Shown: one piece after another, positions 8,206 to 16,895 of the stretch | Position numbering within the stretch: the first letter of the stretch is position 1 | How the letters are laid out: each line of letters starts with the position of its first letter | Assembly: GCF_000328705.1 (NCBI RefSeq) | Contig: NC_019673.1 | Coordinates: forward strand, 3,038,001-3,102,000 | Origin: Saccharothrix espanaensis DSM 44229 | GTDB lineage: Bacteria; Actinomycetota; Actinomycetes; Mycobacteriales; Pseudonocardiaceae | DNA: 64,000 nucleotides | Direction: 5' to 3' | The notes under the pieces: generated by a model | Database searches by the model: none | Seen by the model: the letters and a program-made list of their open reading frames with translations, nothing else | What the model was told of the DNA's origin: nothing | Made by a program: the position numbers and the translations under genes

Positions 8206-8565
8206 TCAGGCCACCCTGCGCCGTAGATGCGGGTCGTGGTTTTCGTGCCCGGTCGCGCGGTCCCCTCGGGCGGGTCGGGATCCCCGTTGGACGATGGAAC
8301 GCAGGTCCGCGTCGGAGAACCGCAGGTGCTTGCCCACGAACGTGCACGCGATCTCGCGCCGTCCCGCCATCCGACGCAGCCACGACTGCCGCACCGCCAA
8401 CAGCCGGGCGGCCTCGGCGGGGGTGTGCAACAGCCTGGCCGGGGCCGCGACGACCTCGGTCTCGGGCGAGGTCTCCGACTGCGGTGCCACCGGTTCGGAC
8501 ACGTCGCCGGACACCGAAGATGAAGAGGTAATGGCGAACAGGCGATCACCGTAGGGGTAGTCCAC
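8206..8565 (-). CDS. Excisionase-type helix-turn-helix protein
   Basis: 119 residues. The GTG start at 8565 is set by GGAGG five bases upstream. The C-terminal half is a MerR-like excisionase HTH: RLLHTPAEAARLLAVRQSWL, then CTFVGKHLRFSDADLRSIV. The N-terminal 50 residues are Ser/Glu-rich and unstructured. It would act as directionality factor for the neighbouring integrase, or as an accessory DNA-binding protein. Confidence 0.75.
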   Translation of the reverse strand: MDYPYGDRLFAITSSSSVSGDVSEPVAPQSETSPETEVVAAPARLLHTPAEAARLLAVRQSWLRRMAGRREIACTFVGKHLRFSDADLRSIVQRGSRPARGDRATGHENHDPHLRRRVA

Positions 8566-8713
8566 GCGGACCTCCGGGAGTGCAACGGACGCGGACTCCG
8601 ACGCCGCACCCTGGACACCCCTGAACTCCGCAAAAACGGGCCCGAAGGGACATGCGCAGAACAACTTTTGCTCTTGACCGATACCGACCGCGACCGCACT
8701 ACCTGGGGGTCAA

Positions 8714-8745
8714 GGGGTCGCAGGTCCAAATCCTGTCGTCCCGAC
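8714..8745 (+). repeat. tRNA 3'-end-like remnant
   Basis: GGGGTCGCAGGTCCAAATCC followed by TGTCGTCCCGAC has the T-arm and acceptor 3' strand of a tRNA, but no matching 5' half lies upstream. Such tRNA-tail fragments are typical remains of integration events. It is not a copy of the 3' end of tRNA-Val(CAC), so it came from another target. Confidence 0.5.
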
Positions 8746-8754
8746 GGTCTGAAG

Positions 8755-8798
8755 AAGCCCGCTCGATCTGGATGAAAGCCCAGTTCAGCGGGCTTTTT
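8755..8798 (+). terminator. Rho-independent terminator-like hairpin
   Basis: AAGCCCGCT pairs with AGCGGGCTT and is followed by a short T run on the plus strand. It lies just after the tRNA-like remnant and may be its original terminator. Confidence 0.6.
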
Positions 8799-9427
8799 CG
8801 CGCACTCATTTCGATCTTGAGTCGACTGTCCACAGTGGTCTGTACTGGTCGGTAACCGTGCGTTTGGGAGGATTTTGGGAGGATCGGTTTGCGCGGGGCG
8901 AAATGGGGTCGCGTTGGCTAAAGCGAATCGTATCCTCCATTCGGGTGTTCTTCCTGGCCGTGGTCGACGCGTGCGGCGCGTTGTCCGGAAGGTCCTGGCT
9001 GGTGTTCTCATGGATCGTGTACACGGCACCAGACGCTGCGCAGGTACCCGGCGGGTCGGAGCAGGTGTTCCTAGCGCAGCGGCCGTCTGGGAGGAGCGGG
9101 TCACGCTGACGAGCCAGTGAACCGCAGGGCCGCGGCGTCGTGGGCGGTCCTGATTAGTTACGTGATCGACCGAAGCTCGGTCTTGATCGCTTGCTCGCGG
9201 CTGAAGACGGTGAGGGCCGAGCTGGTCCGTTGGCTGTTCGTTGGGTGACCACAGTCGATCTTGCGGGCTCTGTATGTAGACCTGGTCTCAAAACTCGGCG
9301 TGTCGCTAGGTGAACCAACGGCCTGCCCCTGGCTCCGTACCGCCCGCCCGTGGGCCCGGCCCGACGGACCGGAAGTCCGTCAGAGAGACTGGGGGCCAGT
9401 GCCCGCCCTCTCGACCTGGAGCCTTTG
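8799..9427. other. Intergenic stretch before the cold-shock gene
   Basis: Short overlapping frames (for example 8858-9109) show no known motif. Base composition around 9130-9300 is less GC-rich than the neighbours. The promoter of the following gene must lie here, but no clear boxes could be picked. Confidence 0.4.
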
Positions 9428-10375
9428 ATGCCGCAAGGGACCGTCCGTTGGTTCGACGCCGAACGTGGTTTCGGCTTCCTCGCGCCCGAGGACGGCTCGC
9501 CGGACGTGTTCGTGCACGCCTCCGAGATCGTCGAGGACGGCGGCGCGAAAGTGCTCCGCGAGGGTCAGGCCGTGGTGTTCGAGGTCGGCGAGAACGACCG
9601 CGGGCCCCAGGCGCTGCGCGTTCGTGTCACCGCCGATGCGGCCACCGGCAGCGCCGTGGGCCTGCTCGGCACCGTCAACTGGTACGAGCCGGGCAAGGGG
9701 TACGGCTTCGCGTCGCCGGACGGCGGCGGCGCCGACATCTTCGTGCACAGCTCCGCCATCGTGACCGGCGGCGTGGTCACCGAGGGGCAGCGGGTGGCAT
9801 TCCTGATCGTCGAAGGCGAGCGCGGCCCGCAGGCCGGGCACGTGATCCCGCTGGGAGCAGGGGCCGGCTCACCCGCTGCGGCTGGTATCTCGGACGGTGC
9901 CGACGGCACGGTGGCCTGGTACGACGAGGACAAGGGCTTCGGTTTCATCAACCCCGACTCCGGCGCCGGGGACATCTTCGTTCACGCCCAGGCCCTGGCC
10001 GAGGGGCTGACGTGGCTCGCGGAGGGCGACCGCGTCGCCTACGAGGTGGCTAGTGGGGACAAGGGCCCGCAGGCCCGCGACGTGCACCTGGTCCGGAGCG
10101 CCGAGCCCCAGACGGCGCCGCGGCGGTCGGCACCTGCCGCGGCCGCAGGGCCGGCCGCGCGGGACGTGCCCGTACGAGGCGGCGAGGGCGTCGTCGCGCG
10201 CTACGACGGCGACCGCGGCTTCGGCTTCATCACCCCGGACGCAGGCGGCGACGATCTCTTCGCCCACGTGTCCGTGATCATGGGGTCGGAGCCGCTGCAG
10301 AAGGGTGACCGGGTCCGGTACGCGGTGCGTCAGAGCGACCGGGGCCCGCAGGCCGACCGCATCGAACGCCTCTGA
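9428..10375 (+). CDS. Protein made of four tandem cold-shock domains
   Basis: 315 residues holding four consecutive cold-shock (CspA-like) domains. Each begins with a GTV.WYD/GVVARYD strand and has RNP1 and RNP2: RGFGF/VFVH (residues ~1-67), KGYGF/IFVH (~78-142), KGFGF/IFVH (~160-226), RGFGF/LFAH (~250-315). Every domain ends with a near-identical GPQA(L/G/R/D) segment, pointing to internal duplication. Single Csp proteins have about 67 residues and bind single-stranded RNA or DNA; a bacterial four-fold array is unusual. ATG 9428 follows TGGAG. An Ala/Pro linker separates domains 3 and 4. Likely a multivalent RNA-binding protein. Confidence 0.9.
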   Translation: MPQGTVRWFDAERGFGFLAPEDGSPDVFVHASEIVEDGGAKVLREGQAVVFEVGENDRGPQALRVRVTADAATGSAVGLLGTVNWYEPGKGYGFASPDGGGADIFVHSSAIVTGGVVTEGQRVAFLIVEGERGPQAGHVIPLGAGAGSPAAAGISDGADGTVAWYDEDKGFGFINPDSGAGDIFVHAQALAEGLTWLAEGDRVAYEVASGDKGPQARDVHLVRSAEPQTAPRRSAPAAAAGPAARDVPVRGGEGVVARYDGDRGFGFITPDAGGDDLFAHVSVIMGSEPLQKGDRVRYAVRQSDRGPQADRIERL

Positions 10376-10603
10376 AGAGGCGGCCCCACCGATGGCTGAT
10401 CACTTCCCGACGAGAGTGCTCGTTCATCCCCGTCGATGGTGCCGTCAGCAACGCGGCTGCAGCCTCCTCCAGGAGATCGATCTCCCTCGTGGTGACGAGG
10501 CCCCGTGCCGACCCGAGGACCTGCTCCGCGCTCAGAAGCTCACCAGTCACCCCACCCAACGACACAGAGCCACCGATGTGTCCCCAACGAGTGAATGGAT
10601 GCG

Positions 10604-11440
10604 TTAGACCTGGTCGCAGAGCTCGATCTTTATGAGCCGGCGGACGTTGATCACGGTGCGGGCCGGCGTGGGTAGCGCCGGCGTGGTGCGTTCGGTCCGG
10701 TCGTAGCGCAGCCCGAGGCGTTTGAACCGCAGCAGCCAGGAGATGGTGCGTTCGACGACCCAGCGGACCCGGCCGAGGCGGGACTTGCCCTCAATCCCGC
10801 GCCGGGCGATACGGACCTTGATACCGCGGCGGGTCATGTAGCGGCGGCAGCGGCGGTAGTCGTAGCCCTTGTCGGCGTGCAACTTGTCCGGTCGGCATCG
10901 TGGCCGGCCCGCCCGTGGTGGCCACGCACGGTCGGGTTCGTGTCCGGCAGCGGCTCGAACAGCATGCTGTCGTGGGTGTTTGCCGCCGACAACATGATGT
11001 GCAGCGGTAGCCCGTTCGCGTCGCACAGAACGTGGTACTTGGAGCCGGCTTTACCCCGGTCAGTGGGGCTGCGGCCGGTCAGCTCGCCCCTCTTTTCGAC
11101 CGCACCGACACCGCGTCGATGCAGCCTCTGGTGCAGTCGAGTTCGTCGATGTTGGACAGCTCGTCGAGCACGAGCTGGTGCAGCCGGTCCCACACACCAG
11201 CGTCCTGCCACTCACGTAACCGCCGCCACGCGGTGTGCCCCGGAAACCGCATCCGAGCTGCTCGGGTAGGTCTCGCCAGCGGCAGCCGGTGTCGAGCACG
11301 AACAAGATCCCCTCTAGCGCGGCGCGGTCATCGATCCGGGGCCGCCCACCCGGACCGCGCGGCGCTGGTCGGGACGGGATCAGGGGTTCGATCAACTCCC
11401 AGAGCCGGTCTTCGACCCTGTGCTTGCCGAAAATGTCGTC
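10604..11440 (-). mobile_element. Decayed IS5-family insertion sequence (transposase pseudogene)
   Basis: Reading leftward, the transposase starts with VEDRLWELIEPLIPSRPAP and continues to GCRWRDLPEQLGCGF, shifts frame near 11245, continues with KRGELTGRSPTDRGKAGSKY and SAANTHDSM, shifts again near 10915, and ends with ADKGYDYRRCRRYM and VERTISWLLRFKRL. All parts of an IS5-type DDE transposase are present in three frames. One shift could be programmed in such elements; two indicate decay. Terminal inverted repeats could not be assigned. Confidence 0.8.
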
Positions 11441-11448
11441 CGTGCTGG

Positions 11449-12544
11449 TCAGGCGGCGTGGTGGTACTCGTTGAGGATTCCGCCCAGTCGCGGTCGTCGG
11501 CGGATGTCGAGGTGGGTGATGGTTGCTTGATCGGTGGCCGGTTGTGGCAGCGGCTGCAATGGTCGGGCGTTGGCGATGCCTTGGTGGGGTCGGTGGGTGT
11601 TGTAGAAGTGCTCGTAGTGGCGTAGTGCGTGGAGTAGGTGCTGTTGGTTCCGGATGAGGGTTCGGTCGAGGAGTTCGTGGCGGCAGCTGCGGATCCAGCG
11701 TTCCATGATCGCGTTCATCCGCGGGATGCGGACTCCGCTGAGGACGACCTGGATGTCCGCGTCGGCGAGGACGTCGTCGAACAGGGCTGGGAACTTCCCG
11801 TCCCGGTCGCGGATCAGGAACCGCACGTGTCGGCCCTCGTCTTCGAGGTCCATGACGAGGTTCCTGGCGGCCTGGGTGACCCAGGAGGCGGTCGGGTGGG
11901 TGGTGGCACCCAGGATGCGGATCCGGCGGCTGGCGTGCTCGATGACCGCGAGTACGTACAGGCGGGTGCCGTTCAGGGTGGTGGTCTCGAAGAAGTCGCA
12001 GGCCAGCAGGGCGCTGGCCTGCGAGTGGAGGAAGGCCGACCAGGTCGTCGTGGTGCGTTCGGGTGCCGGGTCGATTCCGGCGTCTTTGAGGATCTGCCAG
12101 ACGGTGGATGCGGCGATCGTGATGCCGAGCACGAGGAGTTCGCCGTGGATGCGGCGGTAGCCCCAGGTGGGGTTCTCGTGTCAGGCGCAGCACCAAGAGT
12201 CGGATCGAGCGGATGGTTCGTGGTCGGCCGGGCCGTTTGGGGCGGGATTTGGCTGCGTGGCGGCGTGCGATGAGGTCGCGGTGCCACCGCAGCACCGTCT
12301 CTGGACGGACCAGCAGTCGGAGCCGACGAAGCGTGGCGACGGGAAGTCGGTGCAGCAATGCTGCGAGGAGCGCCCGGTCGCTGGGGGAGAACCGCGGACG
12401 GCCATTGCCCGGTTCGCGTTCCAGGATCGTGATGTGGTGCCGCAGCACCAGGATCTCCACGTCCTTGTCCCGATCGCTAAAAGGCAGCACGCGCAGCAAT
12501 GCGAAGGCGTTGGTCACGCCGAGGTAGGCCAGTCGGAGCAGCAC
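11449..12544 (-). mobile_element. Frameshifted rve-type (IS3/IS481-like) transposase
   Basis: The N-terminal part (KDVEILVLRHHITILEREPG, then RPETVLRWHRDLIARRH) reads from 12544. A one-base shift near 12175, within ENPTWGYRRIHGEL, moves the rest to another frame. The integrase-core domain follows with Asp in ACDFFETTTLNGTRLYVLAV, Asp in FLIRDRDGKFPALF, and Glu in RMNAIMERWIRSCRHELL, ending near HRPHQGI. The element is complete in length apart from the shift and abuts the IS5 copy, so the insertions are nested. Confidence 0.8.
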
Positions 12545-12649
12545 AGCCGGTCATCGTGCCGCGCTGGTCGACGTTACGGCGGATGGCAGCCGTCCCCGTG
12601 AGCGCTTGACGTCTCTTGGGCTTGTACGTCCTCTACCTGCATGGATGGA

Positions 12650-13003
12650 GTTGTCGGCAGGCACAGGGCCAGGTGCCGGCCGACCGTGCGCACCGACACG
12701 GCCACGCCTTCTGCGGTGAGTTCCAGGGCGATGCGGCGGGCCGGCCATTTGCGGTCCCGACGCAGCCGCTCGATCCGGACCACCACCTCGCCGGGGTGGC
12801 GGTGGGCTGCCGGTGCGGAGTGCTGGGGCGGTCGGCCAGGCCGGCCTCGCCGAAGCGGCGAGGGCGGTTGACCCACTTGGAGGCGCACTGCCGGGAGATG
12901 CCCAACTCGGCCGCGACATGGTTGATCGGGCGGGTGCGGCAGCGTTGGACCAGGCGGTGGCGGCCTTCGACGGACAGCGGGGCGTTACGGTGGGGCACGG
13001 ACG
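12650..13003 (-). mobile_element. IS481-family transposase N-terminal remnant
   Basis: NAPLSVEGRHRLVQRC and AAELGISRQCASKWVNR are the leading HTH of IS481 transposases. After a frameshift near 12800 the reading continues as EVVVRIERLRRDRKWPARRI and VSVRTVGRHLAL, then homology stops abruptly. The catalytic domain is lost, apparently at the junction with the next element. Confidence 0.75.
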
Positions 13004-13163
13004 GGTCTTTCCGCTCGGCGGATGTGTTGGTCGCACTTCTCATCCTGCCGCCGAAAGACCCGTCCCCCGTCTCAGGCCCTACCAGCCGTCATCAACGTCA
13101 TGACCCGCAACAACTAGGGGTGCATGGTCGTGGACGATCGTCGCTGGATGTTCGGATTCCTCA

Positions 13164-13361
13164 TCACTTGTCCACTTGCTGGTCCTCGGCCATGCGGTTG
13201 CGGAGCAGGATGGTGAGCACGGAGCGGGCGTCGCATCGTTGTTGTGGAGTGGGGGCGAACAGTGCGGTGAGGGTGGCGGTGGTAACGGTGACTGTGTAGA
13301 GCACCGTGCTGATACCTGCGGCGAGGGCTCCGTCGTGTATCAGTGCGAGGGCGGTGGACAT
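13164..13361 (-). CDS. Small membrane-associated protein upstream of a STAND gene
   Basis: 65 residues from ATG 13361, with AGGGAG six bases upstream. Residues ~12-37 form one hydrophobic segment (AAGISTVLYTVTVTTATLTA). The C-terminal part is RSVLTILLRNR followed by a charged tail. Small proteins of this pattern often sit divergently next to HTH/NB-ARC regulators in actinobacteria, as here. Function unknown. Confidence 0.5.
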   Translation of the reverse strand: MSTALALIHDGALAAGISTVLYTVTVTTATLTALFAPTPQQRCDARSVLTILLRNRMAEDQQVDK

Positions 13362-13528
13362 CGAGGACTCCCTGACCGTTCGTGTGGGTGGTGTCCTTCG
13401 GTTTTCAGGTGTCCGAGGGGTGTCCGCCGAGGCCGTGTTGGTTACGGTTCGATCGTGTGCAGCTCAACGGCGGTGGTGGAGTGTCCGGTCCGGTCCGCAT
13501 CGTGTCCGGACTCGGACGGTGGTGTGCG

Positions 13529-14779
13529 ATGACGGAGAGCCCGCCCTCTGCTGCCGAGCAGTGGTTCACCGCGCTGGGAGAGCTACGGCAGGCGACTGTC
13601 GCCGTCTCCTACACCATGTTGGCGCGGCGAGCTGCTGCCCTTCAGCCACCGCTGAAAATCAGCGGCAAGCGGTTGAGCGACTGGTTCCTCGGCAAGGCGG
13701 TGCCTGCCGATCCTGCCATCGTGCGCTTCCTGGTCGAATGTCTCCAACCGCGTGCCAGCAGTGCCAATGGCTACCAGCAGCGTCCGCTCTCGTGGTGGCT
13801 GGACCTCCACCAGCACGCCGTGCGGCAGCGGCAGGCCATGCGCGATGATGCCGGGCACAGCGCCTTGCCGAGATCGCAGCGGATGCCCAGGGCATGGCGG
13901 GTGCCCACCCGGAATGCCTCGTTCACTGGCCGAGAAGAGGCCTTGAGTACCCTGCGGCTAACATTGCAGACGGGTATGACTCCGTCCATCGCTGTGTTGC
14001 ACGGAATCGGCGGAGTAGGTAAGACCAGTCTTGCCGTCGAGTACGCCCACCGACACGCTGATCAGTTGGATGTCGTCTGGTGGGTCGACGCGGAGGAACC
14101 TGCGTCGGCTGTTGACCAGATCGCGGCGCTGGCCGTCGAACTGGGCGTCACGTCCGAGCACTACATGGCCAATCGTGGTGCCGCCGAGGCTCGCAACTGG
14201 CTGCAAGGCCATGTTCGTTGGCTCGTGGTCTTGGACGACGTACCGGGTCCCGACTTGGCCCACGAGCTCATTCCGGCCGGACCGGGCCGGGTACTCATCA
14301 CCTCCAGGGACACTCGATGGAGCACAATTGGGTCGGTGATTGACGTGGACGTGTTCTCCCGTGGAGAGTCAATCTCTCTTTTGAAAAGCCACAACCCTGC
14401 TTTGAGCGATTCCGACGCGGACCGCATCGCTGCGGCCGTCAGCGACCCGCCCTTGGCCGTGGCGCAGGCGGCGGGGTTCATCAGTGAGACCGGGATACCA
14501 GCCAGCGACTACATCAGCGAGCTGGAGACGCACGCGAAAGATCTGTTGGCCGAGGGTCGTCCCCCGACCTATCCGCAGTCGGCGGCCTCGGTCGTGACGC
14601 TCTCCGTCGAGCGGCTGACCGGAACGGACCAAGAGGCTCTCAAGCTGCTGCACGCTCGATCCAATCGAATGGCGCGCGCGGGACGCTCCTGCGGAGCACG
14701 GTGCCCTTCTGTCGGGTCTCGATGGTTGCCACCCCTGCCGACCGCTGTCCGCTCGGTCGCTGTCATCGGAATTCGATGA
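13529..14779 (+). CDS. Truncated HTH/NB-ARC STAND ATPase
   Basis: 416 residues from ATG 13529. The N-terminal ~80 residues form an HTH-like regulator module (AVSYTMLARRAAALQPPLKI, then GKRLSDWFLGKAVP). A STAND ATPase follows: NASFTGREEAL, Walker A GIGGVGKTSLAVEYAH, WWVDAEE, Walker B WLVVLDDV, sensor ITSRDT. Full-length members carry a C-terminal TPR or other sensor array of several hundred residues. Here the frame leaves the family pattern after GTDQEALKLLHA (about 14660) and ends with unrelated Arg/Ser-rich sequence, so the gene is truncated, probably non-functional. It borders an IS graveyard. Confidence 0.75.
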   Translation: MTESPPSAAEQWFTALGELRQATVAVSYTMLARRAAALQPPLKISGKRLSDWFLGKAVPADPAIVRFLVECLQPRASSANGYQQRPLSWWLDLHQHAVRQRQAMRDDAGHSALPRSQRMPRAWRVPTRNASFTGREEALSTLRLTLQTGMTPSIAVLHGIGGVGKTSLAVEYAHRHADQLDVVWWVDAEEPASAVDQIAALAVELGVTSEHYMANRGAAEARNWLQGHVRWLVVLDDVPGPDLAHELIPAGPGRVLITSRDTRWSTIGSVIDVDVFSRGESISLLKSHNPALSDSDADRIAAAVSDPPLAVAQAAGFISETGIPASDYISELETHAKDLLAEGRPPTYPQSAASVVTLSVERLTGTDQEALKLLHARSNRMARAGRSCGARCPSVGSRWLPPLPTAVRSVAVIGIR

Positions 14780-14975
14780 AGTAATCGAACCTCGTCGGGT
14801 CCAGACCTTCCGCAGACATGTTCATCAATCGGCTGAGACTTTCCCCGACGACAGGAAATGAATCCCCCTTGAGGTTCGGATAGTCTCCAACGAGAGACTT
14901 GACGGTGGCTGAATCGATCTCTGCGGGTAGCTCCACCTGTGACACGAAGGCGTCGTCCGAAATATTATACGCCAT
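14763..14975 (-). CDS. Hypothetical small acidic protein
   Basis: 70 residues starting MAYNISDDAFVSQVELPAEI and ending GLDPTRFDYFIEFR. No domain recognised. The stretch is richer in A and T than the surrounding DNA, which suggests recent transfer. It runs convergently into the end of the truncated STAND gene (17-bp overlap). The start at 14975 has only a weak GGG-type ribosome site; a longer frame to 14999 is possible. Confidence 0.45.
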   Translation of the reverse strand: MAYNISDDAFVSQVELPAEIDSATVKSLVGDYPNLKGDSFPVVGESLSRLMNMSAEGLDPTRFDYFIEFR

Positions 14976-15168
14976 GAGAACCCAACTCAACGTCCACACT
15001 CCCTCCCGGGTGCAAGTCCCTTGGGTTGACCCTTTTGTCAGTGCGCATCTCGCCAGTGTTGGTCGGTACCCTAACCTGTGTGTCGACGGTTGTCGCGAGA
15101 TTTTTCCGTGCTCTCATCCTGCTCGTCCGCGCATCTCGTGACCTGCGGGCGGAACTCCGAGAGAGTTC

Positions 15169-15189
15169 TACCAGGTCAACGGCTCGTAG
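15169..15189. repeat. 21-bp direct repeat, copy 2
   Basis: Exact second copy of the block at 6886-6906. As at the first site, an integrase 3' end lies about 85 bp to the right, but here no tRNA gene precedes it. Confidence 0.7.
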
Positions 15190-15274
15190 ACGGTCATCGT
15201 CTGCGGGTCGTTGATCGCGTATGGGAGCAAAATGGGAGCACGCGATCTTGACCTCAAATGCTGCTCCGAAGAGT

Positions 15275-15462
15275 TCACACCATTCTGCTCCCATATTGCT
15301 CCCACCTGAGCTGCAGTGCTTCGAGCATGGTGTCGATCATGGGTCGGGTGACGTGGAAGTAGACGCCCATGACGCTGCGGAACTTGTGGCCGATGCGCTT
15401 GTGTTGGAGGACTTCGGGGACGTGGTCTTCGATGAGCCAGGTCTGGCGTGCGTGCCGTGACA
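15275..15462 (-). pseudogene. C-terminal remnant of a second, related integrase
   Basis: TWLIEDHVPEVLQHKRIGHK and VMGVYFHVTRPMIDTMLEAL match the C-terminus of the intact integrase at 6993-8108 almost residue for residue, including the catalytic Tyr. Homology ends at SRHARQ, within the HxxR box; the rest of the gene is missing. With the 21-bp repeat this marks a deleted sister element. Confidence 0.85.
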
Positions 15463-15929
15463 TCCGAACAGGAAGAGCACTCATCCCACCGGTCGCGAAC
15501 ATGTCCGGCTGGTTCGGGTCGATGATCGGTCCTCCGGAGGAGTGCTTGAGGATCAGGTACCTGCGCTGATTCAGCCATACGTTCCTGTCACCGCACTGGG
15601 TCTGGAAGCCGTTGACGTTGTCCGCTTCATGGGAAGGCGGTCGGGCGAACCTCGCCCAGTTCCCGGAAACCCGAGCGGCAGCGATTGTGTGACCGAGCAG
15701 ACGGCTCGAGATCACGGTCCACGTGGATCGACCGTACCGCCGTGCTGGAAAGAACACCAGGAAAGACGTCCGTTGTGAGGCCAGGTCGTGGTGTCCGAAG
15801 GCGTTGAGGGAACAGGACTGCATCGCACCGGGCGAGGTGCTGGAATCGCGGGGAGGGTTTCCGGCGGCGGTGTCCGGACGAGCCTGATGACGACGGAGGA
15901 GCCCGCCGGGGTCACGTGCGCGCGGCACC
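15463..15929. other. Degraded stretch between integrase and PfpI remnants
   Basis: Open frames exist on both strands, but no family motif was recognised. The composition and the flanking pseudogenes indicate decayed mobile or accessory DNA. Confidence 0.4.
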
Positions 15930-16378
15930 AGGTTCGACGTCGAGAACGTCTGGTCGCTCGGTGACGCAGGCGTCGTCGTGGTGTCGGGCGGCGGTTACAA
16001 CCGCGACGACGGGTCCGGCGTGCGGAAGGTCCTCGCGGACGAGGACTTCCTGCGCCGGCTGGCCGCCGCGCCGGTCCTGCCGGTCGGCATCTGCACCGGC
16101 GTCATGGTGCTGTCCGCCGCAGAGATCACCCGTGTCCGCAACACGACCACGCACCACGCCGCGAAGGCGAACCTCGCCGCCCGGAACGCGACGGTGATCA
16201 ACGCACGCGTGGCCGACGACGGCGAGCCGATCAGCGGCGGCATCACCTCGGGGCTGGACGTCGTGCTGTGGCTGGTCGAACGGTTCCCCGGTGTGGCCGC
16301 CCACCAGGTGGAGACGGTGATGGAGTACGAATGCCGGGGAGCCCTGTGGCGCTGGTGGTTGCTGGCGTGCCGCTTGTG
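15930..16378 (+). pseudogene. DJ-1/PfpI-family protein, both ends lost
   Basis: FDVENVWSLGDAGVVVVSGG, the nucleophile-elbow Cys in LPVGICTGVMVLSAAEI, the TTHHAAKANL segment and SGGITSGLDVVLWLVERFPG are all typical of GATase1-like DJ-1/PfpI proteins. The N-terminal ~60 residues are absent, and after VMEYECRGALWRW the normal stop is missing, so the frame runs into the antisense of the next gene. Likely inactive. Confidence 0.7.
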
Positions 16379-16379
16379 G

Positions 16380-16787
16380 TCAGTCGACGACCGCAGTGAC
16401 CTCGGCCTCGACCAGGATGCCCGGCTCGAAGAGGATCTCGACGCCGATCAGCGCCGTAGGCGGGGTCGCCGTGATGCCCAGTTCCGTCGCTGCCTGCTCG
16501 GCGCCGGCGAGGAACGCGTCGTACATCTTCCGCTTCCAGCCGGCCGCGTACCAGGTGAAGCGGACGACGTCGTCGAACGTCGCCCCTGCCGCCGCCAGTG
16601 ACTTCGCGACGTTGCGGTACACCTGCGCGACCTGTCCTGCCAAGTCGCCGGGCGCGACCAGCTCGCCGTTGCCGTCCCAGGCGACCTGGCCGGCGACGTG
16701 GATCTGCTTGCTGCCGGTTGCCACGGCCACGTGGTGGTAGAGCGGCACCTGGACGTGTCCGTCGGGGTTGATCAGGGAAACCGTCAT
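16380..16787 (-). CDS. RidA-family (YjgF/UK114) protein
   Basis: 135 residues, the normal family length. Contains YHHVAVATGSKQIHVAGQVA, VYRNVAKSLAAAGATFDDVV, and the C-terminal TALIGVEILFEPGILVEAEV with the glutamate of the trimer-interface pocket. RidA proteins hydrolyse reactive enamine/imine intermediates; paralogues in accessory DNA may have other substrates, and the conserved Arg of true RidA was not confirmed. ATG 16787 follows GAGGAG. Divergent from a MarR gene, with two palindromic operators between them. Confidence 0.85.
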   Translation of the reverse strand: MTVSLINPDGHVQVPLYHHVAVATGSKQIHVAGQVAWDGNGELVAPGDLAGQVAQVYRNVAKSLAAAGATFDDVVRFTWYAAGWKRKMYDAFLAGAEQAATELGITATPPTALIGVEILFEPGILVEAEVTAVVD

Positions 16788-16814
16788 GACTGCGCACTCC
16801 TCAGACCGTAAGTT

Positions 16815-16871
16815 GGGATGACTTCACCCTTGAAGTCATCCCATGATGCAGTGACTTCAAGGGTGAAGTCA
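16815..16871. promoter_or_regulatory. Twin palindromic operators between ridA-like and marR genes
   Basis: Site 1 (16815-16842) is an 11-bp inverted repeat, GGGATGACTTC and GAAGTCATCCC around a 6-bp centre. Site 2 (16852-16871) is TGACTTCAAGGGTGAAGTCA. The 20-bp core of site 1 is the exact reverse complement of site 2. This is typical of MarR operators controlling a divergent pair; binding is inferred. Confidence 0.75.
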
Positions 16872-16895
16872 AATCGGTCCCGGTAGGGTGTCCCG

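Noticed and set aside
8652-8855. ORF reading HYLGVKGSQVQILSSRRSEE
   Set aside because: This peptide is the translation of a tRNA 3'-end fragment plus a terminator hairpin, a well-known false ORF type, not a gene.
10278-10565. Minus-strand ORF beginning MSLGGVTGELLSAEQVLGSA
   Set aside because: The first ~60 residues look somewhat coding, but the frame runs through the cold-shock gene's 3' end and has no family match; too weak to list.
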